Made by a program: the position numbers and the translations under genes. A stretch of 64,000 nucleotides of DNA, taken from the NCBI RefSeq assembly GCF_019334565.1, contig NZ_CP079724.1, positions 765,001 to 829,000 on the forward strand, read 5' to 3'. Below the pieces are notes generated by a model. That model saw only the letters and a program-made list of their open reading frames with translations. It was not told the origin of the DNA and did no database searches. Below, in pieces: positions 57,311 to 64,000 of the stretch (position 1 is its first letter; each line of letters begins with the position of its first letter). The DNA is from Streptococcus oralis. GTDB taxonomy: Bacteria > Bacillota > Bacilli > Lactobacillales > Streptococcaceae.

Positions 57311-58585
57311 ATGAACGAAATCAAATGCCCCAACTGTGGGGAAGTCTTTACAGTAAATGAGAGTCAGTATGCCGAACTCTTGTCTCAAGTGAGAACGGCA
57401 GAATTTGATAAGGAACTGCACGATCGCATGAAGCAGGAGCTAGCCTTGGCTGAGCAAAAGGCTATGAATGAGCAACAGATTAAACTAGCTCAAAAAGACC
57501 AAGAAATCGCGCAACTGCAGAGTCAAATCCAAAACTTTGATACAGAGCAAGAGTTGGCTAAGAAAGAGGTTGAACAGACAAGTCATCAGGCCTTATTAGC
57601 AAAGGACAAGGAAGTGCAGGCCTTGGAAAACCAATTGGCGACCTTGCGTTTAGAGCATGAAAACCAACTGCAAAAGACTCTCTCTGATTTAGAAAGAGAG
57701 CGTGATCAGGTCAAAAACCAGCTCCTCTTGCAGGAAAAGGAAAATGAGTTATCTTTGGCTTCTGTTAAGCAAAATTACGAAGCTCAGCTCAAGGCAGCTA
57801 GTGAACAGGTCGAGTTCTATAAGAATTTCAAAGCCCAACAATCCACAAAAGCTATCGGGGAAAGTTTGGAACAGTATGCAGAGAGTGAGTTTAACAAGGT
57901 TCGTAGTTTTGCCTTTCCAAATGCCTACTTTGAGAAGGATAACAAGGTCTCTGCGCGTGGATCTAAGGGAGACTTTATCTTCCGTGAATGTGATGAAAAT
58001 GGAGTGGAAATTATTTCCATCATGTTTGAGATGAAAAACGAAGCGGATGGGACAGAGAAAAGGCACAAGAATGCGGACTTCTACAAGGAATTGGACAAGG
58101 ACCGTCGGGAGAAAAACTGCGAATATGCGGTTCTGGTGACCATGCTAGAAGCAGATAACGACTACTTTAATACAGGGATTGTTGATGTCAGTCATGAGTA
58201 TGAAAAGATGTATGTGATTCGTCCCCAGTTCTTTATCCAGTTGATTGGTCTCTTGCGAAATGCTGCGCTTAATTCTTTGAAATATAAGCAAGAGTTGGCA
58301 CTTGTCCGTGAACAAAACATTGATATCACTCACTTTGAGGAAGATTTGGATGCCTTTAAACTAGCCTTTGCCAAGAACTACAATTCAGCTTCAACTAACT
58401 TTGGTAAAGCCATCGACGAAATTGATAAGGCTATCAAACGCATGGAAGAGGTTAAGAAATTCCTAACCACATCCGAAAACCAACTCCGCCTCGCCAATAA
58501 CAAATTGGAAGATGTTTCAGTAAAAAAATTGACCCGAAAAAACCCAACTATGAAAGCCAAGTTTGATGCGCTGAAGGGAGAGTGA
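57311..58585 (+). CDS. DUF2130 domain protein with zinc ribbon and coiled coil
   Basis: 424 aa. A half zinc ribbon (CPNCG, 5-9) is followed by a long coiled coil (about 30-180, Gln/Glu/Leu heptads) and the DUF2130 domain (about 185-340), whose pattern [27 protein letters not shown] has the E-x-K of a PD-(D/E)xK nuclease fold and resembles RmuC. Function is unproven; a role in DNA processing is suspected. Core-like base composition separates it from the Hachiman genes next door. CGAGGTACCCCCT upstream is a modest ribosome site. Confidence 0.88.
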   Translation: MNEIKCPNCGEVFTVNESQYAELLSQVRTAEFDKELHDRMKQELALAEQKAMNEQQIKLAQKDQEIAQLQSQIQNFDTEQELAKKEVEQTSHQALLAKDKEVQALENQLATLRLEHENQLQKTLSDLERERDQVKNQLLLQEKENELSLASVKQNYEAQLKAASEQVEFYKNFKAQQSTKAIGESLEQYAESEFNKVRSFAFPNAYFEKDNKVSARGSKGDFIFRECDENGVEIISIMFEMKNEADGTEKRHKNADFYKELDKDRREKNCEYAVLVTMLEADNDYFNTGIVDVSHEYEKMYVIRPQFFIQLIGLLRNAALNSLKYKQELALVREQNIDITHFEEDLDAFKLAFAKNYNSASTNFGKAIDEIDKAIKRMEEVKKFLTTSENQLRLANNKLEDVSVKKLTRKNPTMKAKFDALKGE

Positions 58586-58596
58586 GAAAGCAACAG

Positions 58597-59475
58597 ATGA
58601 ACGGTATTATTAACTTAAAAAAAGAAGCGGGGATGACTTCGCATGACGCGGTTTTTAAACTGCGTAAGATTTTGGGAACAAAGAAAATCGGTCATGGTGG
58701 GACCCTGGATCCGGATGTAGTGGGTGTTTTGCCTATTGCGGTGGGCAAGGCGACCCGCATGGTCGAGTTTATGCAGGATGAGGGCAAGGTCTATGAGGGG
58801 GAAATCACTCTCGGCTATTCAACGACGACCGAGGATGCTAGTGGGGAAGTAGTCGCAGAAACTCCTGTTTTGTCGCCCTTGGATGAAACCACTGTCGATG
58901 AAGCGATTGCGAGTCTGACTGGGCCTATTACTCAGATTCCACCTATGTACTCGGCTGTCAAGGTCAATGGTCGCAAGCTCTATGAGTATGCGCGTGCAGG
59001 TCAGGAAGTGGAGCGTCCAGAACGTCAGGTGACCATTTATCAATTTGAGCGGACGAGTCCGATTTCTTATGAGGGCGAACTTGCACGATTCACTTTTCGT
59101 GTGAAATGTAGTAAGGGGACTTATATCCGTATCTTGTCTGTTGACTTGGGAGAGAAGCTGGGTTATGCGGCCCATATGTCTCACCTAACACGTACCAGTG
59201 CTGCAGGTTTGCAGTTAGATGAGGCTCTTACCTTGGAAGAAATTGCCGAAAGAGTTGAGGCTGGTCAACTTGACTTTCTCCACCCTCTTGAGATTGGTAC
59301 AGGGGACCTTGTCAAAGTTTTCCTAAGTCCAGAAGAGGCTACAGAAGTGCGCTTTGGTCGTTTTATCGAGCTAGACCAAACGGACAAAGAATTGGCTGCT
59401 TTTGAAGGTGATAAATTGCTTGCCATTTTAGAAAAAAGGGACAATTTCTACAAACCAAGAAAGGTTTTTGGCTAG
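58597..59475 (+). CDS. truB: tRNA pseudouridine55 synthase
   Basis: 292 aa. It makes pseudouridine 55 in the T loop of tRNA. The catalytic Asp38 lies in [14 protein letters not shown], and a C-terminal PUA-like part follows from about residue 230. The ATG at 58597 ([12 protein letters not shown]) is the family start, though GGGAG is 16 bases away; a GTG at 58582 sits right after that ribosome site and cannot be excluded. It follows the DUF2130 gene by 11 bases. Confidence 0.95.
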   Translation: MNGIINLKKEAGMTSHDAVFKLRKILGTKKIGHGGTLDPDVVGVLPIAVGKATRMVEFMQDEGKVYEGEITLGYSTTTEDASGEVVAETPVLSPLDETTVDEAIASLTGPITQIPPMYSAVKVNGRKLYEYARAGQEVERPERQVTIYQFERTSPISYEGELARFTFRVKCSKGTYIRILSVDLGEKLGYAAHMSHLTRTSAAGLQLDEALTLEEIAERVEAGQLDFLHPLEIGTGDLVKVFLSPEEATEVRFGRFIELDQTDKELAAFEGDKLLAILEKRDNFYKPRKVFG

Positions 59476-59548
59476 TCTAACTGGAGTGTGGGGATGGATT
59501 TGTTTCCCCTAGACTATCCAAACCAGACTATAAATTTTGAAAAAAATA

Positions 59549-59557
59549 TGATAGAAT
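59549..59557 (+). promoter_or_regulatory. udk extended -10 promoter
   Basis: TG-A-TAGAAT at 59549-59557, about 30 bases before the udk ATG at 59587, which has the ribosome site CGGAGGA. Confidence 0.6.
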
Positions 59558-59586
59558 AGACGACGGATAAAAAAACGGAGGATAGC

Positions 59587-60225
59587 ATGCAAAATAGACC
59601 AATCATTATCGGAGTGACAGGTGGTTCTGGTGGAGGAAAAACCAGTGTTTCAAGAGCCATTTTATCGCATTTTCCTGATGAAAAGATTTCCATGATTGAG
59701 CATGATTCATACTACAAGGATCAGTCTCACTTGACCTTTGAAGAGCGTGTCAAAACCAACTACGACCATCCTTTTGCTTTTGATACAGACTTAATGATTG
59801 AGCAAATTAAGGAATTGTTGGCAGGGCGCCCGGTGGACATCCCGACTTATGACTATACAGCGCATACACGGAGTAGCAAGACCTATCGTCAGGAGCCTCA
59901 AGATGTCTTTATCGTTGAGGGAATTTTGGTCTTGGAGGACAAGCGTCTGCGCGATTTGATGGATATCAAGATTTTTGTGGATACAGATGATGACGTGCGT
60001 ATTATTCGCCGGATCAAGCGTGATATGGAGGAGCGTGGACGTAGCCTTGACAGTGTCATTGAGCAGTACTTAGGTGTAGTTAAACCTATGTACCACCAGT
60101 TTATCGAGCCGACTAAGCGTTATGCCGATATCGTCATTCCTGAGGGAGTCAGCAATACCGTTGCTATCGACCTTTTGACGACCAAGATTGCAAAGATTTT
60201 GGAAGAAGCGCGAAACAGTAAATAA
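59587..60225 (+). CDS. udk: uridine kinase
   Basis: 212 aa P-loop kinase for uridine and cytidine. Walker [13 protein letters not shown] (9-20), the base-binding DHPFAFD region and the lid [12 protein letters not shown] are intact. It salvages nucleosides brought in by the transporter at 18-23 kb. CGGAGGATAGC precedes the ATG. Confidence 0.97.
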   Translation: MQNRPIIIGVTGGSGGGKTSVSRAILSHFPDEKISMIEHDSYYKDQSHLTFEERVKTNYDHPFAFDTDLMIEQIKELLAGRPVDIPTYDYTAHTRSSKTYRQEPQDVFIVEGILVLEDKRLRDLMDIKIFVDTDDDVRIIRRIKRDMEERGRSLDSVIEQYLGVVKPMYHQFIEPTKRYADIVIPEGVSNTVAIDLLTTKIAKILEEARNSK

Positions 60226-60232
60226 TCAGATG

Positions 60233-60256
60233 AGGAGGCCTAGCCTCCTTTTTCTA
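60233..60256 (+). terminator. udk terminator
   Basis: AGGAGGC CTA GCCTCCT, a 7-bp perfect GC-rich stem, then TTTTCTATTTTT. Confidence 0.9.
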
Positions 60257-60304
60257 TTTTTCCTTTAGTTTCAGTAGGAAAAAGGTGATTTTTAAGCATG
60301 TTTT

Positions 60305-60313
60305 TGGTATAAT
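60305..60313 (+). promoter_or_regulatory. Extended -10 promoter of the xseA operon
   Basis: TG-G-TATAAT ending at 60313. Seven bases further is an ATG that opens a seven-codon ORF, so transcription should begin at or next to that ATG. Confidence 0.65.
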
Positions 60314-60320
60314 AATACCC

Positions 60321-60344
60321 ATGGAAAAGCAAGAAAATGAATAG
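60321..60344 (+). other. seven-codon leader ORF ahead of xseA, possibly leaderless
   Basis: ATG GAA AAG CAA GAA AAT GAA TAG (MEKQENE). It starts 7 bases after the -10 box, and its first three codons are the same as those of xseA, whose ATG follows its stop by 9 bases. It could be translated from the mRNA end and pass ribosomes to xseA, or may be chance. Confidence 0.4.
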
Positions 60345-60353
60345 TAGGTGGAG

Positions 60354-61694
60354 ATGGAAAAGTATTTATCGGTAACAACTTTGACCAAGTATCTGAAAAT
60401 GAAATTCGATAAAGACCCTTACTTGGAACGGGTCTATTTAACTGGTCAAGTTTCCAACTTTCGTAAACGACCTACTCACCAATATTTCTCCCTAAAAGAC
60501 GACCATGCAGTCATTCAAGCGACCATCTGGTCAGGGATTTATCAAAAATTGGGTTTCGACCTCGAAGAGGGAATGAAAATCAATGTGATTGGGCGTGTGC
60601 AAATCTATGAACCCAGCGGGAGCTACTCTATCATCATTGAAAAAGCTGAGCCTGATGGGGTTGGGGCGCTCGCGATTCAGTTTGAACAACTCAAGAAAAA
60701 ATTGACGGAAGAAGGTCTATTTCAAGAGAGATTCAAGCAACCTCTTCCCCAATTTGCTAAGCGAATCGGTGTGGTAACCAGTCGCAGTGGAGCTGTTATT
60801 CGAGATATTATCACGACCGTCAGCAGACGTTTTCCAGGTGTTGATATCCTTCTCTATCCGACCAAGGTACAAGGTGATGGAGCTGCGGAGGAAATTGCTC
60901 GAAATATTGCGCGTGCCAATCAACGTGAGGACCTAGATGTTCTCATCATTGGTCGTGGTGGGGGTTCCATCGAGGATCTCTGGGCTTTTAACGAAGAGAT
61001 CGTGGTACGGGCTATTTTTGAATCTCGTTTGCCAGTTATTTCTAGTGTTGGGCATGAGACGGATGTGACCTTGGCAGACTTTGTGGCCGATCGTCGTGCT
61101 GCGACGCCAACAGCTGCAGCTGAACTGGCAACACCTGTAACCAAGTTGGATCTTTTGACTCATTTGCAAAATCAAGAAAAACGGATGTCAACAGCAGTCC
61201 GAAATGTCCTATCTAAGAAACAAGAAGCTCTGAAAAAATGCAGTCAGTCTGTGATTTTTAGACAGCCAGAGCGCTTGTATGATGGTTATTTGCAACGGTT
61301 AGATCAACTACAACTACGCTTAAAACAAAGTTTGCGAACACAGATTTCTGATAATAAACAGCTAGTTCAAGCAAGGACGCATCAACTAGTCCAATTATCA
61401 CCTGTTACCAAAATCCAACGCTATCAAGATCGCTTAAGCCAGTTGGACAAGCTCCTACGTAGCCAAATGGCGCTGGTTTATGATGCCAAGGTTGCTGAAG
61501 TGAAGCGACTTTCAGAAGCTCTGCTGATGTTGGATACCAGTCGAATCGTGGCGCGTGGTTATGCTATTGTCAAAAAGGAAGAGTCCGTAGTAGACTCGGT
61601 TGAGAGTTTGAAGAAAAAAGACCAAGTGACGCTTTTGATGCGAGATGGTCAAGTAGAATTAGAGGTTAAAGATGTCAAAACAAAAGAAATTTGA
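60354..61694 (+). CDS. xseA: exodeoxyribonuclease VII large subunit
   Basis: 446 aa. An N-terminal OB fold (tRNA_anti type, about 1-100) is followed by the catalytic domain with [14 protein letters not shown] and [16 protein letters not shown], and a coiled-coil C-terminus that binds XseB. The ATG at 60354 gives the family start MEKYLSV, but its ribosome site GGTGGAG touches the start codon; a GTG at 60348 is the alternative. It overlaps xseB by 23 bases, heading an xseA-xseB-ispA-tlyA-argR run. Confidence 0.95.
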   Translation: MEKYLSVTTLTKYLKMKFDKDPYLERVYLTGQVSNFRKRPTHQYFSLKDDHAVIQATIWSGIYQKLGFDLEEGMKINVIGRVQIYEPSGSYSIIIEKAEPDGVGALAIQFEQLKKKLTEEGLFQERFKQPLPQFAKRIGVVTSRSGAVIRDIITTVSRRFPGVDILLYPTKVQGDGAAEEIARNIARANQREDLDVLIIGRGGGSIEDLWAFNEEIVVRAIFESRLPVISSVGHETDVTLADFVADRRAATPTAAAELATPVTKLDLLTHLQNQEKRMSTAVRNVLSKKQEALKKCSQSVIFRQPERLYDGYLQRLDQLQLRLKQSLRTQISDNKQLVQARTHQLVQLSPVTKIQRYQDRLSQLDKLLRSQMALVYDAKVAEVKRLSEALLMLDTSRIVARGYAIVKKEESVVDSVESLKKKDQVTLLMRDGQVELEVKDVKTKEI

Positions 61695-61884
61695 GGAAAA
61701 TCTAGCAGAACTGGAGACCATTGTCCAAAGTTTAGAAAATGGTGAAATCGCTTTGGAAGATGCGATTGCCGCCTTTCAAAAGGGAATGGTCTTGTCAAAA
61801 GAGCTCCAAGCGACGCTGGACAGGGCTGAAAAGACCTTGGTTAAGGTCATGCAAGAAGACGGAACAGAAAGTGATTTTGAATGA
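61672..61884 (+). CDS. xseB: exodeoxyribonuclease VII small subunit
   Basis: 70 aa, two helices: [26 protein letters not shown] then a second helix with FQKGM. Several XseB subunits wrap the XseA coiled coil. It overlaps both neighbours (23 bases with xseA, 4 with ispA), so translation is coupled. AGAGGTTAAAG is the ribosome site. Confidence 0.96.
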   Translation: MSKQKKFEENLAELETIVQSLENGEIALEDAIAAFQKGMVLSKELQATLDRAEKTLVKVMQEDGTESDFE

Positions 61885-62756
61885 AGAAGCAAGAAAAATT
61901 AGCTCTTGTCGAGTCTGCCTTGGAAGATTTTTATGGAGACCAGCAGTTTGCCTCTAGTTTGCGAGAGTCCGTTCTCTATTCCATTCATGCTGGGGGCAAG
62001 CGTATTCGGCCTTTTCTCTTGTTGGAGGTTCTGGAAGCCTTGCAAGTCGCTATTAAACCAGCACACGCGCAGGTAGCTGCGGCCTTGGAAATGATTCATA
62101 CAGGAAGCTTGATTCATGATGATCTTCCTGCCATGGATGATGACGATTATCGTCGAGGGCGTTTAACCAATCATAAGAAATTTGGCGAAGCGATGGCAAT
62201 ATTGGCAGGAGACGCTTTGTTCCTAGATCCCTATGCCTTGATCGCGCAGGCAGATTTGCCAAGTCGGATCAAGGTGGACCTGATTGCCAACCTATCCCTT
62301 GCTTCAGGAAGTCTAGGCATGGTAGCAGGTCAGGTTTTAGATATGGAAGGCGAACACCAGCACTTGTCCTTGAAAGAACTTCAGACCATTCATGCCAATA
62401 AGACTGGAAAATTGCTAGCCTATCCCTTCCAAGCAGCAGCTATCATAGCAGAATTAACGCCTGAAATCCAAGCAAAACTAAAAACTGTGGGTGAATTGAT
62501 TGGGCTGGCCTTTCAAGTTCGAGATGATGTGTTAGATATGACCGCTAGTTTTGAGGAAATCGGCAAGACTCCGCAAAAGGATTTACAGGCAGAAAAGTCG
62601 ACCTATCCAGCCTTGTTGGGCTTGGAGGAGGCTATATCCTTTTGTAACCAAACTTTGGATCAAGCCGAGGCTAAATTAGAAGAAATTGCCCAGCAAGTCA
62701 GCTTTGAAACAGCGCCGATTGTGAAAGTAGTAGAAAGTTTGAGAATCAATGACTAA
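61881..62756 (+). CDS. ispA: polyprenyl (farnesyl) diphosphate synthase
   Basis: 291 aa class I prenyltransferase that adds isopentenyl units to allylic diphosphates. The first aspartate-rich motif is D-D-L-P-A-M-D (80-86) and the second is R-D-D-V-L-D (about 214-219). Product length cannot be fixed from sequence; farnesyl or geranylgeranyl is likely for undecaprenyl synthesis. It overlaps xseB by 4 bases and the next gene by 8. Confidence 0.94.
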   Translation: MKKQEKLALVESALEDFYGDQQFASSLRESVLYSIHAGGKRIRPFLLLEVLEALQVAIKPAHAQVAAALEMIHTGSLIHDDLPAMDDDDYRRGRLTNHKKFGEAMAILAGDALFLDPYALIAQADLPSRIKVDLIANLSLASGSLGMVAGQVLDMEGEHQHLSLKELQTIHANKTGKLLAYPFQAAAIIAELTPEIQAKLKTVGELIGLAFQVRDDVLDMTASFEEIGKTPQKDLQAEKSTYPALLGLEEAISFCNQTLDQAEAKLEEIAQQVSFETAPIVKVVESLRIND

Positions 62757-63564
62757 GGAAAGAGTGGATGTACTAGCTTATAAACAGGGCTTGTTTGAAA
62801 CACGAGAACAGGCTAAACGCGGTGTCATGGCTGGTCTAGTTGTAGCAGTCCTCAATGGGGAGCGTTTTGACAAGCCAGGAGAGAAAATCCCAGATGACAC
62901 TGAGCTAAAACTCAAAGGTGAAAAACTCAAGTATGTTAGCCGTGGTGGTTTGAAATTAGAAAAAGCCTTGCAGGTCTTTGGGTTGTCAGTTGATGGAGCG
63001 ACCACGATTGATATCGGTGCTTCCACTGGAGGATTTACTGACGTCATGTTGCAAAATGGTGCTGAGTTGGTCTTTGCAGTCGATGTTGGCACCAATCAGT
63101 TGGCTTGGAAATTACGCCAAGACTCGCGGGTTGTCAGCATGGAGCAGTTTAATTTTCGTTATGCTGAAAAGACTGATTTTGAGCAGGAACCAAGCTTTGC
63201 CAGTATTGATGTGAGTTTCATTTCCCTCAGTCTGATTTTGCCTGCTTTGCATCGTGTCTTGGCTGATCAAGGTCAGGTGGTGGCACTTGTCAAACCCCAG
63301 TTTGAAGCAGGTCGTGAGCAGATTGGGAAAAATGGAATCATTCGAGATGCTAAGGTTCATCAAACTGTCCTTGAATCTGTCACTGCTATGGCAGTTGAGC
63401 AAGGTTTTTCAGTGCTTGGTTTGGACTTTTCTCCCATCCAAGGTGGACATGGAAACATCGAATTTCTGGCATATTTGAAAAAGGAAGAGGGAGCAAGTAA
63501 TCAAGTTGCCCCTGAAATAGAAAAAGTTGTAGAGAGAGCACATAGAGAATTTAAAGATGAATAA
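62749..63564 (+). CDS. TlyA family rRNA (cytidine-2'-O)-methyltransferase
   Basis: 271 aa. An N-terminal S4 RNA-binding domain (1-65, RVDVLAYKQGLFETREQAKRGVMAG) is joined to an FtsJ-like methyltransferase with AdoMet motif DIGASTGGFTDVML and KPQFEAGR. TlyA enzymes methylate 2'-O of cytidines in rRNA; some homologues were called haemolysins. It overlaps ispA and argR by 8 bases each. Confidence 0.93.
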   Translation: MTKERVDVLAYKQGLFETREQAKRGVMAGLVVAVLNGERFDKPGEKIPDDTELKLKGEKLKYVSRGGLKLEKALQVFGLSVDGATTIDIGASTGGFTDVMLQNGAELVFAVDVGTNQLAWKLRQDSRVVSMEQFNFRYAEKTDFEQEPSFASIDVSFISLSLILPALHRVLADQGQVVALVKPQFEAGREQIGKNGIIRDAKVHQTVLESVTAMAVEQGFSVLGLDFSPIQGGHGNIEFLAYLKKEEGASNQVAPEIEKVVERAHREFKDE

Positions 63565-63988
63565 AAAAGAGAGACTTGAAAAAATTAGAAGATTTGTTAC
63601 GGATTATCAAATCGGGACTCAGGAAGAAATCGTTGAGCATTTGAAGGAAGCAGGTATTTCTGCTACGCAGGCCACTGTCTCAAGGGACATCAAGGAGCTT
63701 GGGATTGTTAAAATTCCTTTGAAGAACAACACCTATATCTATGAGTTGCCAAAATCAATCGTCAAAAGTTTGCAGTTGGCTGAGGACAATATTGTGAGTT
63801 CTGAGTTAATGGGAAATATGATTAATCTTGCTGTCATTCCTGGAAATACTATTTTTGTGAAGAGTCAGTTGGTTGAGGCATTCTCTGAACAGATTTTTAG
63901 CTGTCTAGCTGATGATGATTCTATCTTAATTGTAGCTAGAACAGCAGAGGCAGCTGAGGAAATTGTTGAACAAGTCAAAAAATGGTAG
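63557..63988 (+). CDS. argR: ArgR family transcriptional regulator
   Basis: 143 aa. A winged helix N-terminus (KKERLEKIRRFVTDYQIGTQEEIVEHL, then ATVSRDIKELG) is followed by the hexamerising arginine-binding domain with the acidic pair in LADDDSI. Streptococci have several ArgR paralogues; this one, in the xse-recN cluster, is the widespread core copy (AhrC/ArgR1 place). Which genes it controls cannot be said from the window. AATTTAAAGATG is a weak ribosome site; coupling to the upstream gene is likely. Confidence 0.94.
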   Translation: MNKKERLEKIRRFVTDYQIGTQEEIVEHLKEAGISATQATVSRDIKELGIVKIPLKNNTYIYELPKSIVKSLQLAEDNIVSSELMGNMINLAVIPGNTIFVKSQLVEAFSEQIFSCLADDDSILIVARTAEAAEEIVEQVKKW

Positions 63989-63994
63989 GTCAGT

Positions 63995-64000
63995 ATGTTA
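63995..64000 (+). CDS. first two codons of the next gene, probably recN (partial)
   Basis: ATG TTA at 63995-64000, after TAGGTCAG. In streptococci recN normally follows argR and starts Met-Leu, so this may be its start. The call rests on gene order only. Confidence 0.3.

Overview
The window is a piece of a low-GC Gram-positive chromosome that I place in the Streptococcus mitis group (S. mitis / S. oralis / S. pneumoniae relatives). This rests on near-full-length agreement, from memory, of GyrA, ParC, ParE, RpsA, Suf and MetG with pneumococcal proteins, on AAAGGAGG-type ribosome sites, and on many extended -10 (TGnTATAAT) promoters. Two polymorphisms (Gly114 in GyrA, Asp91 in ParC) fit viridans strains better than typical pneumococcus. 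There is no rRNA operon, CRISPR array, prophage or intact insertion sequence.

Layout. 1-5 kb: tail of a probable wall-anchored protein, two alpha/beta hydrolases, rimM-trmD, a stand-alone ATP-cone protein, small proteins and an orphan TetR regulator. 5-13 kb: bioY, gor, a MacAB-like export operon and metG. 13-23 kb: flaR-like kinase, rpsT, coaA, a membrane protein, then a nucleoside salvage operon (methyltransferase, deoA, deoC, cdd, nucleoside-binding lipoprotein, ABC transporter) whose last permease carries a one-base frameshift. 23-31 kb: plsY, parE, an accessory islet of related small membrane proteins with an ANT(6)-like gene and decayed fragments, then parC. 31-37 kb: ilvE under a perfect CodY box, tRNA-Tyr and tRNA-Gln, rpsA, fRMsr, dnaX. 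37-43 kb: sufCDSUB, followed by an unknown gene that is bracketed by the real sufB end and a diverged second copy of that end. 43-54 kb: amino-acid permease, YitT, DegV, HU, ldh, gyrA, srtA, formate/nitrite channel, metY. 54-57 kb: an AT-rich two-gene Hachiman anti-phage system (hamA-hamB) behind 0.5 kb of non-coding AT-rich DNA. 57-64 kb: DUF2130 protein, truB, udk, xseA-xseB-ispA-tlyA-argR, and the probable first bases of recN.

Most of the window is housekeeping. The accessory parts are the parE-parC islet, the gene behind sufB and the Hachiman locus. Hachiman is a described system; I found no clearly new defence system. The least expected pattern is that four genes (plsY, rsmC-like, fRMsr, DUF3272) start exactly six bases after an extended -10 box with no room for a ribosome site, which predicts leaderless mRNAs; a fifth such promoter sits on a seven-codon ORF ahead of xseA.
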